A stretch of DNA of 21,195 nt from an uncultured Desulfobacterium sp. (GCA_937124525.1 CAKZLA010000319.1:1-21195); one strand, 5' to 3'. Positions 13,741 to 21,195 are shown, numbered from the stretch's first letter. A program made the numbers and translations. The notes: generated by a model not told the origin, from the letters alone.

Positions 13741-15546
13741 TTGTCTGTAAAGATAGAAAATATTAGAAATTTCAGTATTATTGCCCACATTGACCATGGC
13801 AAATCCACCCTGTCCGATCGTCTGATTCAACTGGCAGGGATTGTGTCTGATCGAGATTTCAAGGATCAAATGCTGGATTCCATGGACATCGAACGTGAAC
13901 GGGGGATCACCATTAAAAGCCAGACGGTGAGTCTGCCTTACACCGCAGCGGATGGTCAGACCTACCTGTTGAACCTCATTGATACCCCGGGCCATGTGGA
14001 TTTTTCCTATGAAGTCTCCCGGGCACTGGCTTCTTGTGAAGGGGCGTTCCTATTGGTGGATGCCAGCCAGGGGGTGGAGGCACAGACCCTGGCCAATATC
14101 TATCTTGCCATGGAACACGAATTGGAAATTGTGCCGGTGATCAATAAAATTGATCTGCCGTCGGCTGAAATTGAGTGGGCCAAGGACCAGATTGATGAGG
14201 ATTTAGGACTTGACGGGGATGCGGCCCTCCAGGTGTCCGCCAAAACAGGCCAGGGGGTGGAAGCGGTATTTGAAGCTGCCGTAAATTTGATGCCTCCCCC
14301 TGAAGGTGATTCTAAAGCTGCGTTGCAGGCATTGATATTTGACTCCCACTATGATCCCTACCGGGGCACCATTGTACATGTACGTATTTTCCAGGGCACC
14401 ATTAAAAAGGGCGATAAAATAGCCTTTTTGTCCAATAAATCCCAGTATAAGGTGGAGGAGGTGGGGCTGTTTCAAATTGTCCGGAAACCCATGGATAAAC
14501 TTGAGGCCGGGCAGGTGGGATATATCATTGCCGGTATCAAGACCATTTGTGATGTGAGCTGCGGCGATACCGTCACCCTTGCGGATAATCCCTGTGTTCA
14601 ACCCATGCCCGGGTTCAGGGAGCCTAATCCCGTGGTTTTTTCATCCATGTATCCCGTGGCTTCCGATGATTATGAAGAGTTGACCGAGGCCCTGGAAAAA
14701 TTAAAACTCAACGATGCCTCCCTGATCTTTGAAAAAGATGCCTCTGCGGCCTTGGGGTTTGGTTATCGTTGTGGGTTCCTGGGCCTGCTCCATCTGGAGG
14801 TAGTCCAGGAGCGGCTGGAACGGGAATATAATATTTCCCTGATTCTCACCTCACCCTCGGTGCAGTATGAGATTACCCGAAGTGACGGTACCATTGAAAT
14901 TATTGATAACCCCGCTCTTTATCCCGATCCCATGGAGATTGAGAAGACCCGGGAGCCCTTTATCAAGGCCTCCATCATCATTCCTGACAGATATATGGGC
15001 GCAGTGATGCAGGTGTGTCTGGAACACCGGGGGGTGAGTACCAATTATCAATATCTCACCAGTAACCGCATTGAGATGAAGTTTAATCTTCCCCTGGCCG
15101 AGGTGGTGTATGAGTTTTATGATCGCCTTAAAAGTGTCACCCAGGGATATGGCTCCTTTGACTATGAGATTGCAGGGTACCAGGAGACCGATTTGGTGAA
15201 GCTGGATTTTCTGGTCAATGGAGAACGGGTGGATGCGTTGTCCCAGCTGGTGCACCGGGACAAGGCCGAGGATCGTGCACGCAATGCCTGTAAACAGCTC
15301 AGGGAAGAAATTCCCCGTCAGATGTTTAAGATTGCCATTCAAGGGGCCATTGGCGGAAAGATTATCTCCCGGGAGACGGTGTCTGCCTATCGAAAGGATG
15401 TAACGGCCAAATGTTATGGTGGCGATATCTCCAGAAAGCGAAAACTCCTGGAAAAGCAAAAAAAGGGAAAAAAACGCATGAAAATGGTGGGATCTGTGGA
15501 GATTCCCCAGTCGGCTTTTCTGTCGGTGCTTAAATCCGGAAAATGA
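13741..15546 (+). CDS. lepA: Elongation factor 4 (LepA)
   Basis: Ribosome-associated translational GTPase implicated in back-translocation and 30S assembly or initiation. TTG 13741 is chosen as start: GAGG (13732-13735) is five bases upstream, and the product then begins MSVKIENIRNFSIIAHIDHG, giving 601 residues, the usual LepA length. An earlier in-frame TTG (13696) would add 15 non-family residues. G motifs: AHIDHGKST (15-23), DTPGH (81-85), NKID (135-138), SAK (166-168). Domain II, the EF-G-like domains III and V (FGYRCGFLGLLHLEVVQERL region) and the LepA-specific C-terminus (GGDISRKRKLLEKQKKGKKR, then SVEIPQSAFLSVLK) all follow. The next gene starts 191 bases downstream on the same strand. 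Confidence 0.96.
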   Translation: MSVKIENIRNFSIIAHIDHGKSTLSDRLIQLAGIVSDRDFKDQMLDSMDIERERGITIKSQTVSLPYTAADGQTYLLNLIDTPGHVDFSYEVSRALASCEGAFLLVDASQGVEAQTLANIYLAMEHELEIVPVINKIDLPSAEIEWAKDQIDEDLGLDGDAALQVSAKTGQGVEAVFEAAVNLMPPPEGDSKAALQALIFDSHYDPYRGTIVHVRIFQGTIKKGDKIAFLSNKSQYKVEEVGLFQIVRKPMDKLEAGQVGYIIAGIKTICDVSCGDTVTLADNPCVQPMPGFREPNPVVFSSMYPVASDDYEELTEALEKLKLNDASLIFEKDASAALGFGYRCGFLGLLHLEVVQERLEREYNISLILTSPSVQYEITRSDGTIEIIDNPALYPDPMEIEKTREPFIKASIIIPDRYMGAVMQVCLEHRGVSTNYQYLTSNRIEMKFNLPLAEVVYEFYDRLKSVTQGYGSFDYEIAGYQETDLVKLDFLVNGERVDALSQLVHRDKAEDRARNACKQLREEIPRQMFKIAIQGAIGGKIISRETVSAYRKDVTAKCYGGDISRKRKLLEKQKKGKKRMKMVGSVEIPQSAFLSVLKSGK

Positions 15547-15616
15547 AATAATACATAAAAATTACTGGCCACGGTGGATATTAATTGATATAGCCTGAAC
15601 AGTGTTTATATCGTCA

Positions 15617-15701
15617 AACGGGCTTGCTCTCATTCCAACCTTTGGGGGATGGGGGCTGCCGTACCAGGAAACGGCACGCCCTCCCATGACCAAGCCCCGT
15701 T
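15617..15701 (+). ncRNA. Nested long-range hairpin, possible structured RNA
   Basis: An outer stem pairs AACGGGCTTG (15617-15626) with CAAGCCCCGTT (15691-15701): 10 base pairs with one bulged C. Inside it, ATGGG (15649-15653) pairs with CCCAT (15683-15687), and a tip stem TGCCGT (15657-15662) / ACGGCA (15671-15676) closes an ACCAGGAA loop. No T tract follows, so it is not a normal terminator. It ends about 23 bases before the ribosome site of the next gene, so a 5' regulatory element for that gene is possible. It matches no riboswitch class I can recall. Strand is assumed from the flanking genes. Confidence 0.45.
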
Positions 15702-15737
15702 AAATCCATCATTTCCCTTAGACAGGAGGAAGGTATT

Positions 15738-16310
15738 ATGGCCAAGAGGGTATTTATTTTATTGCTGACAGGGCTTTGTTTTGTTTTTATTCCCGGTATT
15801 CAGGCAAAGGAACTCCAGGGGGTCTCTTTCCCCGAAGAAAAGGTTATTGCCGGAAAGACCCTGGCCCTTAACGGGGTGGCTTTGCGAAAGGCCCTGGGTA
15901 TCATAAAGGTGTTTGCCGGAGGATTTTACCTGGAGACCCCCACCACCGATTCCACCGTTGCCATTGAATCCGAGCAGGTGAAATATTTTTATCTGGAATA
16001 CCTCACCAGCAAGGCCACGGCAGAAAAACTCCGGGATGGGTTTCTCAAGAGCATTAAAAAGGCCAATCCAACCCAATTGGTTGAGGCCCAGCAAAAGAAC
16101 ATTGAGTTGTATGCCTCCTGGCTGGACCAGGACATGAAACCAGGCGGCACTTCAGAATCCATATATGTACCGGGAAAAGGGTTGACACTGGTTATTAACG
16201 GCCAGACAAAGGGAACCATCACCGATGTCACCTTTGCCCAAATGTATTACCGCTACAGCCTGGGAGAGAAGGCCAATAAAAAATTGAGAAAAGGGTATTT
16301 GGGATTATAA
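15738..16310 (+). CDS. Secreted chalcone-isomerase-like protein
   Basis: A 190-residue protein resembling the bacterial chalcone isomerase-like family (Chalcone_3 / PF16036 type), whose members keep the fold but are not expected to be flavonoid enzymes; the physiological function is unknown. The N-terminus is a clear signal peptide (MAKR, a hydrophobic core to about residue 19, and likely cleavage after IQA at 23). Family-like segments are VIAGKTLALNGVALRK, KVFAGGFYLE near residues 56-65, YLEYLTSKATAEKLRDGF and YVPGKGLTLVINGQTKGT. It is therefore probably periplasmic. AGGAGG (15724-15729) precedes the ATG with normal spacing. The gene lies between two unusual structured DNA/RNA elements and is transcribed with lepA or alone. 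Confidence 0.78.
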   Translation: MAKRVFILLLTGLCFVFIPGIQAKELQGVSFPEEKVIAGKTLALNGVALRKALGIIKVFAGGFYLETPTTDSTVAIESEQVKYFYLEYLTSKATAEKLRDGFLKSIKKANPTQLVEAQQKNIELYASWLDQDMKPGGTSESIYVPGKGLTLVINGQTKGTITDVTFAQMYYRYSLGEKANKKLRKGYLGL

Positions 16311-16315
16311 AAAAA

Positions 16316-16425
16316 TCTTGGGTTAAATCTCATATCTTTATGCCCCTTTATAAGGGGGAAAGTCTGAATTATTGCTGGCATTTAAAATTTAAACAATGTG
16401 GAGCAATAACGCCGGGAACCCAAGA
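16316..16425 (+). ncRNA. Three-stem structured element directly after the chalcone-isomerase-like gene
   Basis: A closing stem TCTTGGGTT (16316-16324) / AACCCAAGA (16417-16425) encloses two hairpins: CCCCTT (16343-16348) / AAGGGG (16352-16357), and TTATTGCT (16369-16376) / AGCAATAA (16402-16409), the latter with a further CATT/AATG pairing inside. The arrangement is a three-way junction. It begins six bases after the stop codon and is followed 32 bases later by a strong terminator. It could be a 3'UTR-derived RNA, a repeat element or simply DNA structure; I see no flanking direct repeat. The coding strand of the element is assumed. Confidence 0.45.
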
Positions 16426-16456
16426 CTGATAAGCATGGCTGAAAAATTTATTTCTT

Positions 16457-16503
16457 AAAACCGTTTCCGGGACATCACAACTGATTGCCGGAAACGGTTT
16501 TTT
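16457..16503 (+). terminator. Very strong intrinsic terminator, probably bidirectional
   Basis: A perfect 14-bp stem, AAAACCGTTTCCGG (16457-16470) with CCGGAAACGGTTTT (16488-16501), a 17-base loop, and a T run to 16503. The A-run on the left gives a T run on the minus strand, so it can also stop transcription arriving from leuA. It sits in the convergent gap between the plus- and minus-strand gene blocks. Confidence 0.9.
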
Positions 16504-16513
16504 GCGTTCAGGG

Positions 16514-16633
16514 GAATTTTGGACATCCTTCATATGAGCCAAAAAGGACTTTACAGTCTTTTGGGAAAAAGCCCCTACAAATGTGGAATGCTCCAAGAAA
16601 CTGTAAAGTACTTTTGGAGGATGCCGAATTTTG
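16514..16633. mobile_element. MITE-like inverted-repeat element with 8-bp target duplication
   Basis: An exact direct repeat GAATTTTG occurs at 16514-16521 and 16626-16633. Between them (104 bp) the ends are inverted repeats: the left end starts GACATCCT and continues, after about nine extra bases, CCAAAAAG-G-ACTTTACAGT (16539-16557); the right end reads on the minus strand GGCATCCT then CCAAAAG-T-ACTTTACAGT (16617-16600). The internal sequence can extend the hairpin further. There is no room for a transposase. Short length, terminal inverted repeats and target duplication are MITE anatomy; the parent insertion sequence family cannot be named. From 16634 to 16708 nothing else is seen. Confidence 0.65.
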
Positions 16634-16708
16634 TAATTAAAAAATTTATACATGGACTCCCATTGACCCTGGGGTCTTAAACTTAGAGCCCCTTGTGGAA
16701 CGCGACTG

Positions 16709-18256
16709 TTAAAGGCTCTGCTTGCGCACCGAAGTGGGATTTTCCTTCAGGTATTCCAATCGGTTCAACCCATTGATGTATGCCAGGGCACTGGCGGTGA
16801 GGATGTCTGGATCAGCACCCTTTCCAAGAGCCACCATACCATCTTCGCTGAGTCGTACCGTTACCTCACCCTGGGCATCTGTGCCTGCGGTGAGGGCGCT
16901 GATGGAGAAGCGCAAGAGATCTGATTTGGTGTGGGTGAGTTTTGAAATGGTGTCAAACACCGCATCAATGGGACCGTTTCCTTCGGTGGTACCCTTGACG
17001 ATGCGGTTATGTATTTTCAAATGCACTGTGGCACAGGGGAATACCGTTGTACCCGTTGATACATGGAGGTATTCCAGTTGAAACACCTGGGAACTTCTCA
17101 AAACGCCTTCATTGACCAATGCCTCAATATCTTCATCCTGGATGCTCTTTTTTCTGTCACACAGATGCTTGAATTTTTTAAAGACCATCTCCAGCTCTTC
17201 TTCGGAAAGATTGTATCCCATGTCTTCGATGTGGGAATTTAACGCATGGCGACCGGAATGTTTTCCAAGGACCAGGGAGTTTTTGTTTAATCCAATGGTT
17301 TCAGGTTTCATGATCTCATAGGTCATGGGATTTTTTAACACTCCGTCCTGGTGGATACCAGCTTCGTGGGCAAAGGCATTGGCCCCCACAATGGCACGGT
17401 TGGGCTGCACCAGAATACCGGTGATCATGCTCACCAGCCGGCTGGTGGGGTAGATCCGTGTGGTATTAATGGAGGTGGTCTCCGGGAAAAAATTGGGACG
17501 GGTGTTAAGCGACATCACCACCTCTTCCATGGAGGTGTTGCCTGCCCGTTCCCCAATGCCGTTGATGGTTACCTCTGCCTGGCGTGCCCCGGCCCGGATG
17601 GCGGCCAGGGTGTTGGCGGTGGCCAGCCCCAGGTCATTGTGGCAGTGGACGCTCAAAATGGCTTTGTCCATGTTGGGGGTATGTTTCATGACGTATTTGA
17701 CCAGGTCACTGAACTCACCGGGAATGGCATAGCCCACGGTGTCGGGCAGGTTCAGTGTCGTGGCCCCGGCCTCAATGGCAGCCCCGAAAATTTTGCACAG
17801 AAAATCAGGATCACTGCGGGAGCCGTCTTCGGCGGAAAACTCCACATTGGAAGTAAGGGACGCTGCGTGGGACACGGCCTTGATGGCAGCAGCCACCACT
17901 TCATCCCGGGACATTTTGAGCTTATATTCCATGTGGATGTCCGAGGTGGCAATAAAGGTGTGAATGCGTGGATTTATTGCCTGTTTTACGGCATCCCATG
18001 CCATGTTGATGTCGTGTTCCGTTGCCCGGCAAAGGGCCGCAACCTGGGTTTTTTTCAGGGCCTTGGATACCATTTCAACGGCTTTGAAATCTCCTTCTGA
18101 TGCTGCAGGAAAACCTGCTTCAATGACATCCACCCCCAACGCTTCAAGCTGGGTGGCAATGCGCAGTTTTTCCGCTTCGTTCATACTGGCTCCAGGTGAC
18201 TGCTCGCCGTCCCTGAGGGTGGTGTCAAAAATAATGATTCTGTTGTCTTTGGTCAT
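16709..18256 (-). CDS. leuA: 2-isopropylmalate synthase
   Basis: Condenses acetyl-CoA with 2-ketoisovalerate, the first committed step of leucine synthesis. The 515-residue product (ATG at 18256, GAGG five bases upstream) has the HMGL-like TIM barrel with [13 protein letters not shown] (10-22) including the metal ligand Asp11, the HCHND metal motif at 204-208, and [11 protein letters not shown] (232-242) with ligand Asn240. [16 protein letters not shown] is the linker region near residue 325. The C-terminal regulatory domain (about 390-515) is present, so leucine feedback inhibition is likely. This is the bacterial long LeuA form of normal length. An in-frame extension upstream to 18349 would run into the cimA intergenic gap and is not favoured. 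It is the last gene of the minus-strand ilv-leu block. Confidence 0.95.
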   Translation of the reverse strand: MTKDNRIIIFDTTLRDGEQSPGASMNEAEKLRIATQLEALGVDVIEAGFPAASEGDFKAVEMVSKALKKTQVAALCRATEHDINMAWDAVKQAINPRIHTFIATSDIHMEYKLKMSRDEVVAAAIKAVSHAASLTSNVEFSAEDGSRSDPDFLCKIFGAAIEAGATTLNLPDTVGYAIPGEFSDLVKYVMKHTPNMDKAILSVHCHNDLGLATANTLAAIRAGARQAEVTINGIGERAGNTSMEEVVMSLNTRPNFFPETTSINTTRIYPTSRLVSMITGILVQPNRAIVGANAFAHEAGIHQDGVLKNPMTYEIMKPETIGLNKNSLVLGKHSGRHALNSHIEDMGYNLSEEELEMVFKKFKHLCDRKKSIQDEDIEALVNEGVLRSSQVFQLEYLHVSTGTTVFPCATVHLKIHNRIVKGTTEGNGPIDAVFDTISKLTHTKSDLLRFSISALTAGTDAQGEVTVRLSEDGMVALGKGADPDILTASALAYINGLNRLEYLKENPTSVRKQSL

Positions 18257-18279
18257 GATTACCTCTATTTTTTTTATAT

Positions 18280-18310
18280 GAAAAAGTAGGTGCTGGGTGT
18301 CAGGGCACCT
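18280..18310 (-). terminator. Weak hairpin between cimA and leuA
   Basis: On the minus strand AGGTGC (18310-18305) pairs with GCACCT (18293-18288), with an 11-base loop, followed by ACTTTTTC. It is only a 6-bp stem and could be a partial terminator or attenuator that lowers leuA expression relative to cimA. The gap also contains a GGCAAA/TTTGCC mini-palindrome near 18331-18346. Confidence 0.35.
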
Positions 18311-18358
18311 TATTTTTTCAATTTTTGTTGTGGCAAAAGCGTTTGCCATATTCGTTAT

Positions 18359-19951
18359 TTAAATTGTAGTTGGTTGGTTTTGAAGGGAAAGTTTATATTG
18401 AAAACTGTCGGCCAGGGCCTGCCAACTGGCCTCAATGATATCCTCGGAAACTCCAATGGTATTGAAAATATCGTTCTCATCCCTGGATGAGATAATAACG
18501 CGAACCTTTGCATTGGTACCCGCATCTCCTTCCAGCACACGTACCTTAAAGTCAACCAGGTGCATGGCGTTAAGGTCGGGGAATATATTGGTCAGGGCTT
18601 TACGAAGGGCATTATCCAAAGCACTTACAGGACCGTCCCCCTCGGCTGCCGTGATTTCAACGGTGTCCCCCACCCTTATTTTAATCAAAGCATGGGCATA
18701 GCAGGGGCGTTCTTTATCCTTTTCAATGGTCACCCGGAATGATTCAAGGTCAAAATGCGGCTGGAACTGGCCAGTGAGTTTTTCCATGAGGATCTTTAAA
18801 GAGCCTTCTGCCACATCAAACTGATATCCTTCGTCTTCAAGTTCTTTGATATTGGAAACAATGCCCTGGTGTTTTCGACTGTCTTCACCAATGGTGACCC
18901 CCATCTCCCGGGCTTTATATTGAATATTGCTCTTTCCGGATTGTTCCGATACCAGTACCCGTCTTGCATTACCCACCAGAATGGGGTCCATGTGTTCGTA
19001 GGCCCTGGCCTCCTTCATCACCGCACTGACATGGATTCCTCCTTTGTGGGCAAAGGCGCTGTGCCCCACAAAGGGACGACAATTTAAAGGAGTCATATTG
19101 GCGGTTTCACTGACGAATCGGGAAAGGGGTCTCAGTTTCTTTAAATTATCCAGGGAGCAGCAGTTCATCTGGAGCTTCAACCGGAGTATGGGCATGATGG
19201 ATGTCAGATCGGCATTGCCACAGCGCTCGCCATATCCGTTGATGGTGCCCTGGACCATGGTGGCGCCGCATCGAACAGCTGTTATGGAGTTTGCAACGGC
19301 CATGCCACAGTCGTTGTGGGCATGGATTCCAAGGGCAATGGGGTCATGGTAGCTTTCCTGGAGCATTTTATCCACAGCCCGGGTGATTTTTTCTATATCG
19401 TGGGGTAGGGTGCCACCGTTGGGGTCGCAAAGGATCAGGGTACGGCAACCGCCGTCCACAGCAGCCATGAGGGTTTTAATGGCATATTCCGGATTGTCCA
19501 GGTATCCATCGTAAAAATGCTCTGCATCATAAAAGACTTCCCGGTCATGCTCCAGCAAAAAGGCAATACTTTCCTGGATCATGGCAAGATTTTCTTCAAG
19601 GGTAATTTCCATGATTTTCGCATGAAGATCCCATGATTTCCCGAAAATGGTGAGTGTCCCCACACCACAGCTAATCAAAGCCTTCAGGGTATCGTCTTCA
19701 TGTGTAGCGGTATTGGGCCGTCGCGTGGAGCCAAAGGCCGTGATTTTACTGTTTTTAAACGGGGTCTGGGCCACCAGTTCAAAAAAACGCATGGCATTGG
19801 GATTGGCACCGGGCCATCCACCTTCGATGTAGGGAATTCCCATGTCATCAAGGCGAAGGGCAATTTTGACCTTATCTTCGGGGGAGAAAAATATATTTTC
19901 CCCCTGCATGCCGTCCCGGAGGGTGGTGTCGTATAAATTTATTTTTTTCAT
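18359..19951 (-). CDS. cimA: (R)-citramalate synthase
   Basis: Condenses pyruvate with acetyl-CoA to citramalate, opening the threonine-independent route to 2-ketobutyrate and isoleucine. About 530 residues from ATG 19951. The barrel begins KINLYDTTLRDGMQGENI with Asp8 as metal ligand; DDMGIPYIEGGWPGANPN is characteristic of the CimA rather than the LeuA branch; the metal motif HAHND is at 210-214, with NGYGERCGNADL following. AFAHKGGIHVSAV and a C-terminal regulatory domain (from about 400) complete it. Start is uncertain: ATG 20011 has AAGG nearby and is only six bases after the ilvN stop, adding 20 residues, but conserved homology begins at 19951. Membership of an ilvB-ilvN-cimA-leuA block supports the assignment. 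Confidence 0.93.
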   Translation of the reverse strand: MKKINLYDTTLRDGMQGENIFFSPEDKVKIALRLDDMGIPYIEGGWPGANPNAMRFFELVAQTPFKNSKITAFGSTRRPNTATHEDDTLKALISCGVGTLTIFGKSWDLHAKIMEITLEENLAMIQESIAFLLEHDREVFYDAEHFYDGYLDNPEYAIKTLMAAVDGGCRTLILCDPNGGTLPHDIEKITRAVDKMLQESYHDPIALGIHAHNDCGMAVANSITAVRCGATMVQGTINGYGERCGNADLTSIMPILRLKLQMNCCSLDNLKKLRPLSRFVSETANMTPLNCRPFVGHSAFAHKGGIHVSAVMKEARAYEHMDPILVGNARRVLVSEQSGKSNIQYKAREMGVTIGEDSRKHQGIVSNIKELEDEGYQFDVAEGSLKILMEKLTGQFQPHFDLESFRVTIEKDKERPCYAHALIKIRVGDTVEITAAEGDGPVSALDNALRKALTNIFPDLNAMHLVDFKVRVLEGDAGTNAKVRVIISSRDENDIFNTIGVSEDIIEASWQALADSFQYKLSLQNQPTTI

Positions 19952-20017
19952 GGGAATTTTTTCCCTGCTTGTTATGGCAGGTCTCCTTGACGTGTCAACT
20001 GTATCTTTCATTAAACC

Positions 20018-20515
20018 TTAGAGTTTTTTCTTTTCCCGGCCCAGTGCAATGGATCCTGTACGGGCGGTTTCAATGATTCCCATGGGTTTTAACAGATCAA
20101 TGAAGGCTTCAAGCTTTCCTTCGTCCCCGGACATCTCAATGGTGTAGTGCTCGGGTCCCACATCCACAACCCGGCACCGAAAAATATCTACGATTCTAAG
20201 GATTTCCGCCCGAAGTTCCGGTCTTGCATGGACCTTTATAAGAATCAGTTCCCTTTGGACGTATTTTTTTTCTGTGAGATCACTCACCGTGATGACGTTG
20301 ATCAATTTGTGGAGCTGTTTCTTGATCTGTTCAATGATATGTTCGTCGCCATTGGTGACCATGGTGACCCTGGACAGCTGATGATTTTCGGCCGTCTGAG
20401 CCACACTCAGACTTTCAATATTATATCCTCTGCCACTGAACAGACCGGCAATTCTGGAGAGAACTCCCGGTTCGTTGTCCACGAGGATGGATAGTAAATG
20501 TTTTTCAATTTTCAT
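20018..20515 (-). CDS. ilvN: Acetolactate synthase small (regulatory) subunit
   Basis: Regulatory subunit that activates the catalytic subunit and confers valine feedback inhibition on the first common step of valine, leucine and isoleucine synthesis. From ATG 20515 (AAAGG about eight bases upstream) it is 165 residues, the normal IlvN/IlvH size. The ACT domain is at the N-terminus: HLLSILVDNEPGVLSRIAGL, then FSGRGYNIESLSV. A second ferredoxin-like half follows with KKYVQRELILIKVHA and RVVDVGPEHYTIEMSG. ATG 20554 in the same frame would add 13 atypical residues. The ilvB stop is 244 bases upstream and the cimA frame begins within a few bases of its stop. Confidence 0.95.
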   Translation of the reverse strand: MKIEKHLLSILVDNEPGVLSRIAGLFSGRGYNIESLSVAQTAENHQLSRVTMVTNGDEHIIEQIKKQLHKLINVITVSDLTEKKYVQRELILIKVHARPELRAEILRIVDIFRCRVVDVGPEHYTIEMSGDEGKLEAFIDLLKPMGIIETARTGSIALGREKKKL

Positions 20516-20759
20516 GATTAAACCTTTTTTGGGTTTGGTCATAGAGTTGGCCATTTTGTGATGGAATTTTAATGGTAAAAATAAAACCCTGTCATTGCTG
20601 TGATTTGCAATGAGTAAAATTTTATCTCACGTATAGTGGCCCAGCTTATGACCAACCCCCCTTTTTTTATAAGAAACTCCGTCCAATGCTTTGTAATGAC
20701 TGGAGTTTCGATATTTGTTGTGGGCAAGCCAGAGCCCCAATACGGTTTGCCAGTGGCAG
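20516..20759. other. Unusually long ilvB-ilvN gap with palindromes
   Basis: The 244-base gap between ilvB and ilvN has no supported gene. On the minus strand it holds GAAACTCC-A-GTC paired with GAC-GGAGTTTC (about 20669-20712), a stem of up to 11 bp with one bulge but without a T tract. It also holds TCATTGC (20613-20607) / GCAATGA (20598-20592), an 8-base-loop palindrome followed six bases later by TTTTATTTTT. The second could be a weak terminator or an operator. Confidence 0.4.
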
Positions 20760-21195
20760 TTATACCAGAAGCATCTCGTTGATGGCTCCGCCAGCGGGGA
20801 CCATGGGGTATACCAATTCTTCGCGCTCTATCACAAATTCCATAATCACGGTACCTGGTAAGTTCAGTCCCTCCCTGAGGGTGGATTCCACGGCTTCGGG
20901 TCGGTCTGTTTTCAACCCCGTGGCCCCATATGCCTGGGCAAGTTTCACAAAGTCCGGGGTCATCTCCATGTTGGTGGAGGCGTACCGCTTGTCATAGAAC
21001 AGCTCCTGCCACTGGCGTACCATGCCAAGATACCGGTTGTTGAGAATAACGATTTTAACGGGCAGATCTTCGGCAATGGCCGTCATAAGTTCCTGGCTGT
21101 TCATTTGAATACTGCCGTCTCCTGCCACGCACACCACCAGCTTATCCGGGCAGGCAGCCTTGGCCCCAATGGCTGCGGGCAGGCCAAACCCCATG
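20760..21195 (-). CDS. ilvB: Acetolactate synthase large (catalytic) subunit, C-terminal part
   Basis: Catalytic thiamine diphosphate enzyme that makes acetolactate from two pyruvates, or acetohydroxybutyrate from pyruvate and 2-ketobutyrate. Only the last 145 or so residues are inside the window; the gene continues past the right edge. The visible part is the TPP-binding C-terminal domain: GFGLPAAIGAKAA, the GDG-to-NN cofactor motif (AGDGSIQMNSQELMTAI through VILNN), and RYLGMVRQWQELFYDKRYAS. This last segment is distinctive for acetolactate synthase among TPP enzymes. The end, VYPMVPAGGAINEMLL, is also typical. The family is about 550-590 residues, so roughly three quarters is missing. It heads the minus-strand block ilvB-ilvN-cimA-leuA as seen here. 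Confidence 0.95.
   Translation of the reverse strand, partial: MGFGLPAAIGAKAACPDKLVVCVAGDGSIQMNSQELMTAIAEDLPVKIVILNNRYLGMVRQWQELFYDKRYASTNMEMTPDFVKLAQAYGATGLKTDRPEAVESTLREGLNLPGTVIMEFVIEREELVYPMVPAGGAINEMLLV

Noticed and set aside
14851..15459. Minus-strand frame of 202 codons inside lepA
   Set aside because: Fully antisense to conserved LepA domains; no independent signal for translation.
15617..15701. Reading the nested hairpin as a lepA terminator
   Set aside because: No T tract follows either the outer or the inner stem, so it does not meet the pattern of an intrinsic terminator.
16316..16425. Reading the three-stem element as a second MITE
   Set aside because: The 9-bp terminal inverted repeat has no flanking direct repeat on inspection, unlike the neighbouring element at 16514-16633.
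17351..18100. Long plus-strand open frame (249 codons) within leuA
   Set aside because: It lies antisense to the strongly conserved leuA coding region, has a low-complexity Gly/His-rich product and no ribosome site; it is a codon-bias shadow.
1..21195. CRISPR array, prophage or complete insertion sequence
   Set aside because: No regularly spaced repeats, phage structural or integrase genes, or transposase frames are visible on either strand.

Overview
The window looks like chromosome of an anaerobic deltaproteobacterium (Desulfobacterota), most likely a Desulfobacteraceae-type sulfate reducer. This is inferred from gene style and combination only: a LIV-type ABC transporter end, a TRAP transporter next to a CoA-transferase/GNAT fusion, and an ilvB-ilvN-cimA-leuA block. 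No 16S rRNA or marker that fixes a genus is present. Coding density is high. Two stretches of more than 300 bases lack genes: 13404-13740 and 16311-16708.

Layout. Positions 1-906 hold the 3' end of a branched-chain amino acid ABC permease (livM-like) overlapping livF. Positions 1097-5229 form a tight plus-strand run: a DEAD-box RNA helicase whose stop codon overlaps the start of dctP, then dctQ and dctM, giving a complete three-part TRAP carboxylate transporter. At 5338-7200 is a 620-residue fusion of an acetyl-CoA hydrolase/CoA-transferase domain and a GNAT acetyltransferase domain; the position expected to hold the catalytic glutamate appears to be glutamine. At 7360-8913 is an AAA-ATPase/PD-(D/E)XK protein of the accessory type. 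On the minus strand follow tRNA-Phe(GAA) and rsmE, with the tRNA promoter built across the rsmE stop codon.

Positions 10124-16310 are plus strand again: a small acidic protein of unknown function, valS with a terminator-like hairpin just ahead of it, a strong terminator, lepA (TTG start with a good ribosome binding site and a consensus promoter), and a secreted chalcone-isomerase-like protein. From 16709 to the right edge, four minus-strand genes run ilvB (partial), ilvN, cimA, leuA. Together they suggest leucine synthesis plus threonine-independent isoleucine synthesis through citramalate.

The most unusual non-coding DNA surrounds the chalcone-isomerase-like gene: a nested long-range hairpin before it (15617-15701), a 110-base three-stem structure directly after its stop (16316-16425), a 14-bp-stem terminator (16457-16503), and a 104-bp inverted-repeat element flanked by an exact 8-bp direct repeat (16514-16633), which has the anatomy of a MITE. 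I found no CRISPR array, rRNA, complete insertion sequence or prophage. I cannot point to a clear new multi-gene system; the best leads are the substituted CoA-transferase/GNAT fusion, the helicase-TRAP coupling and the structured intergenic elements.
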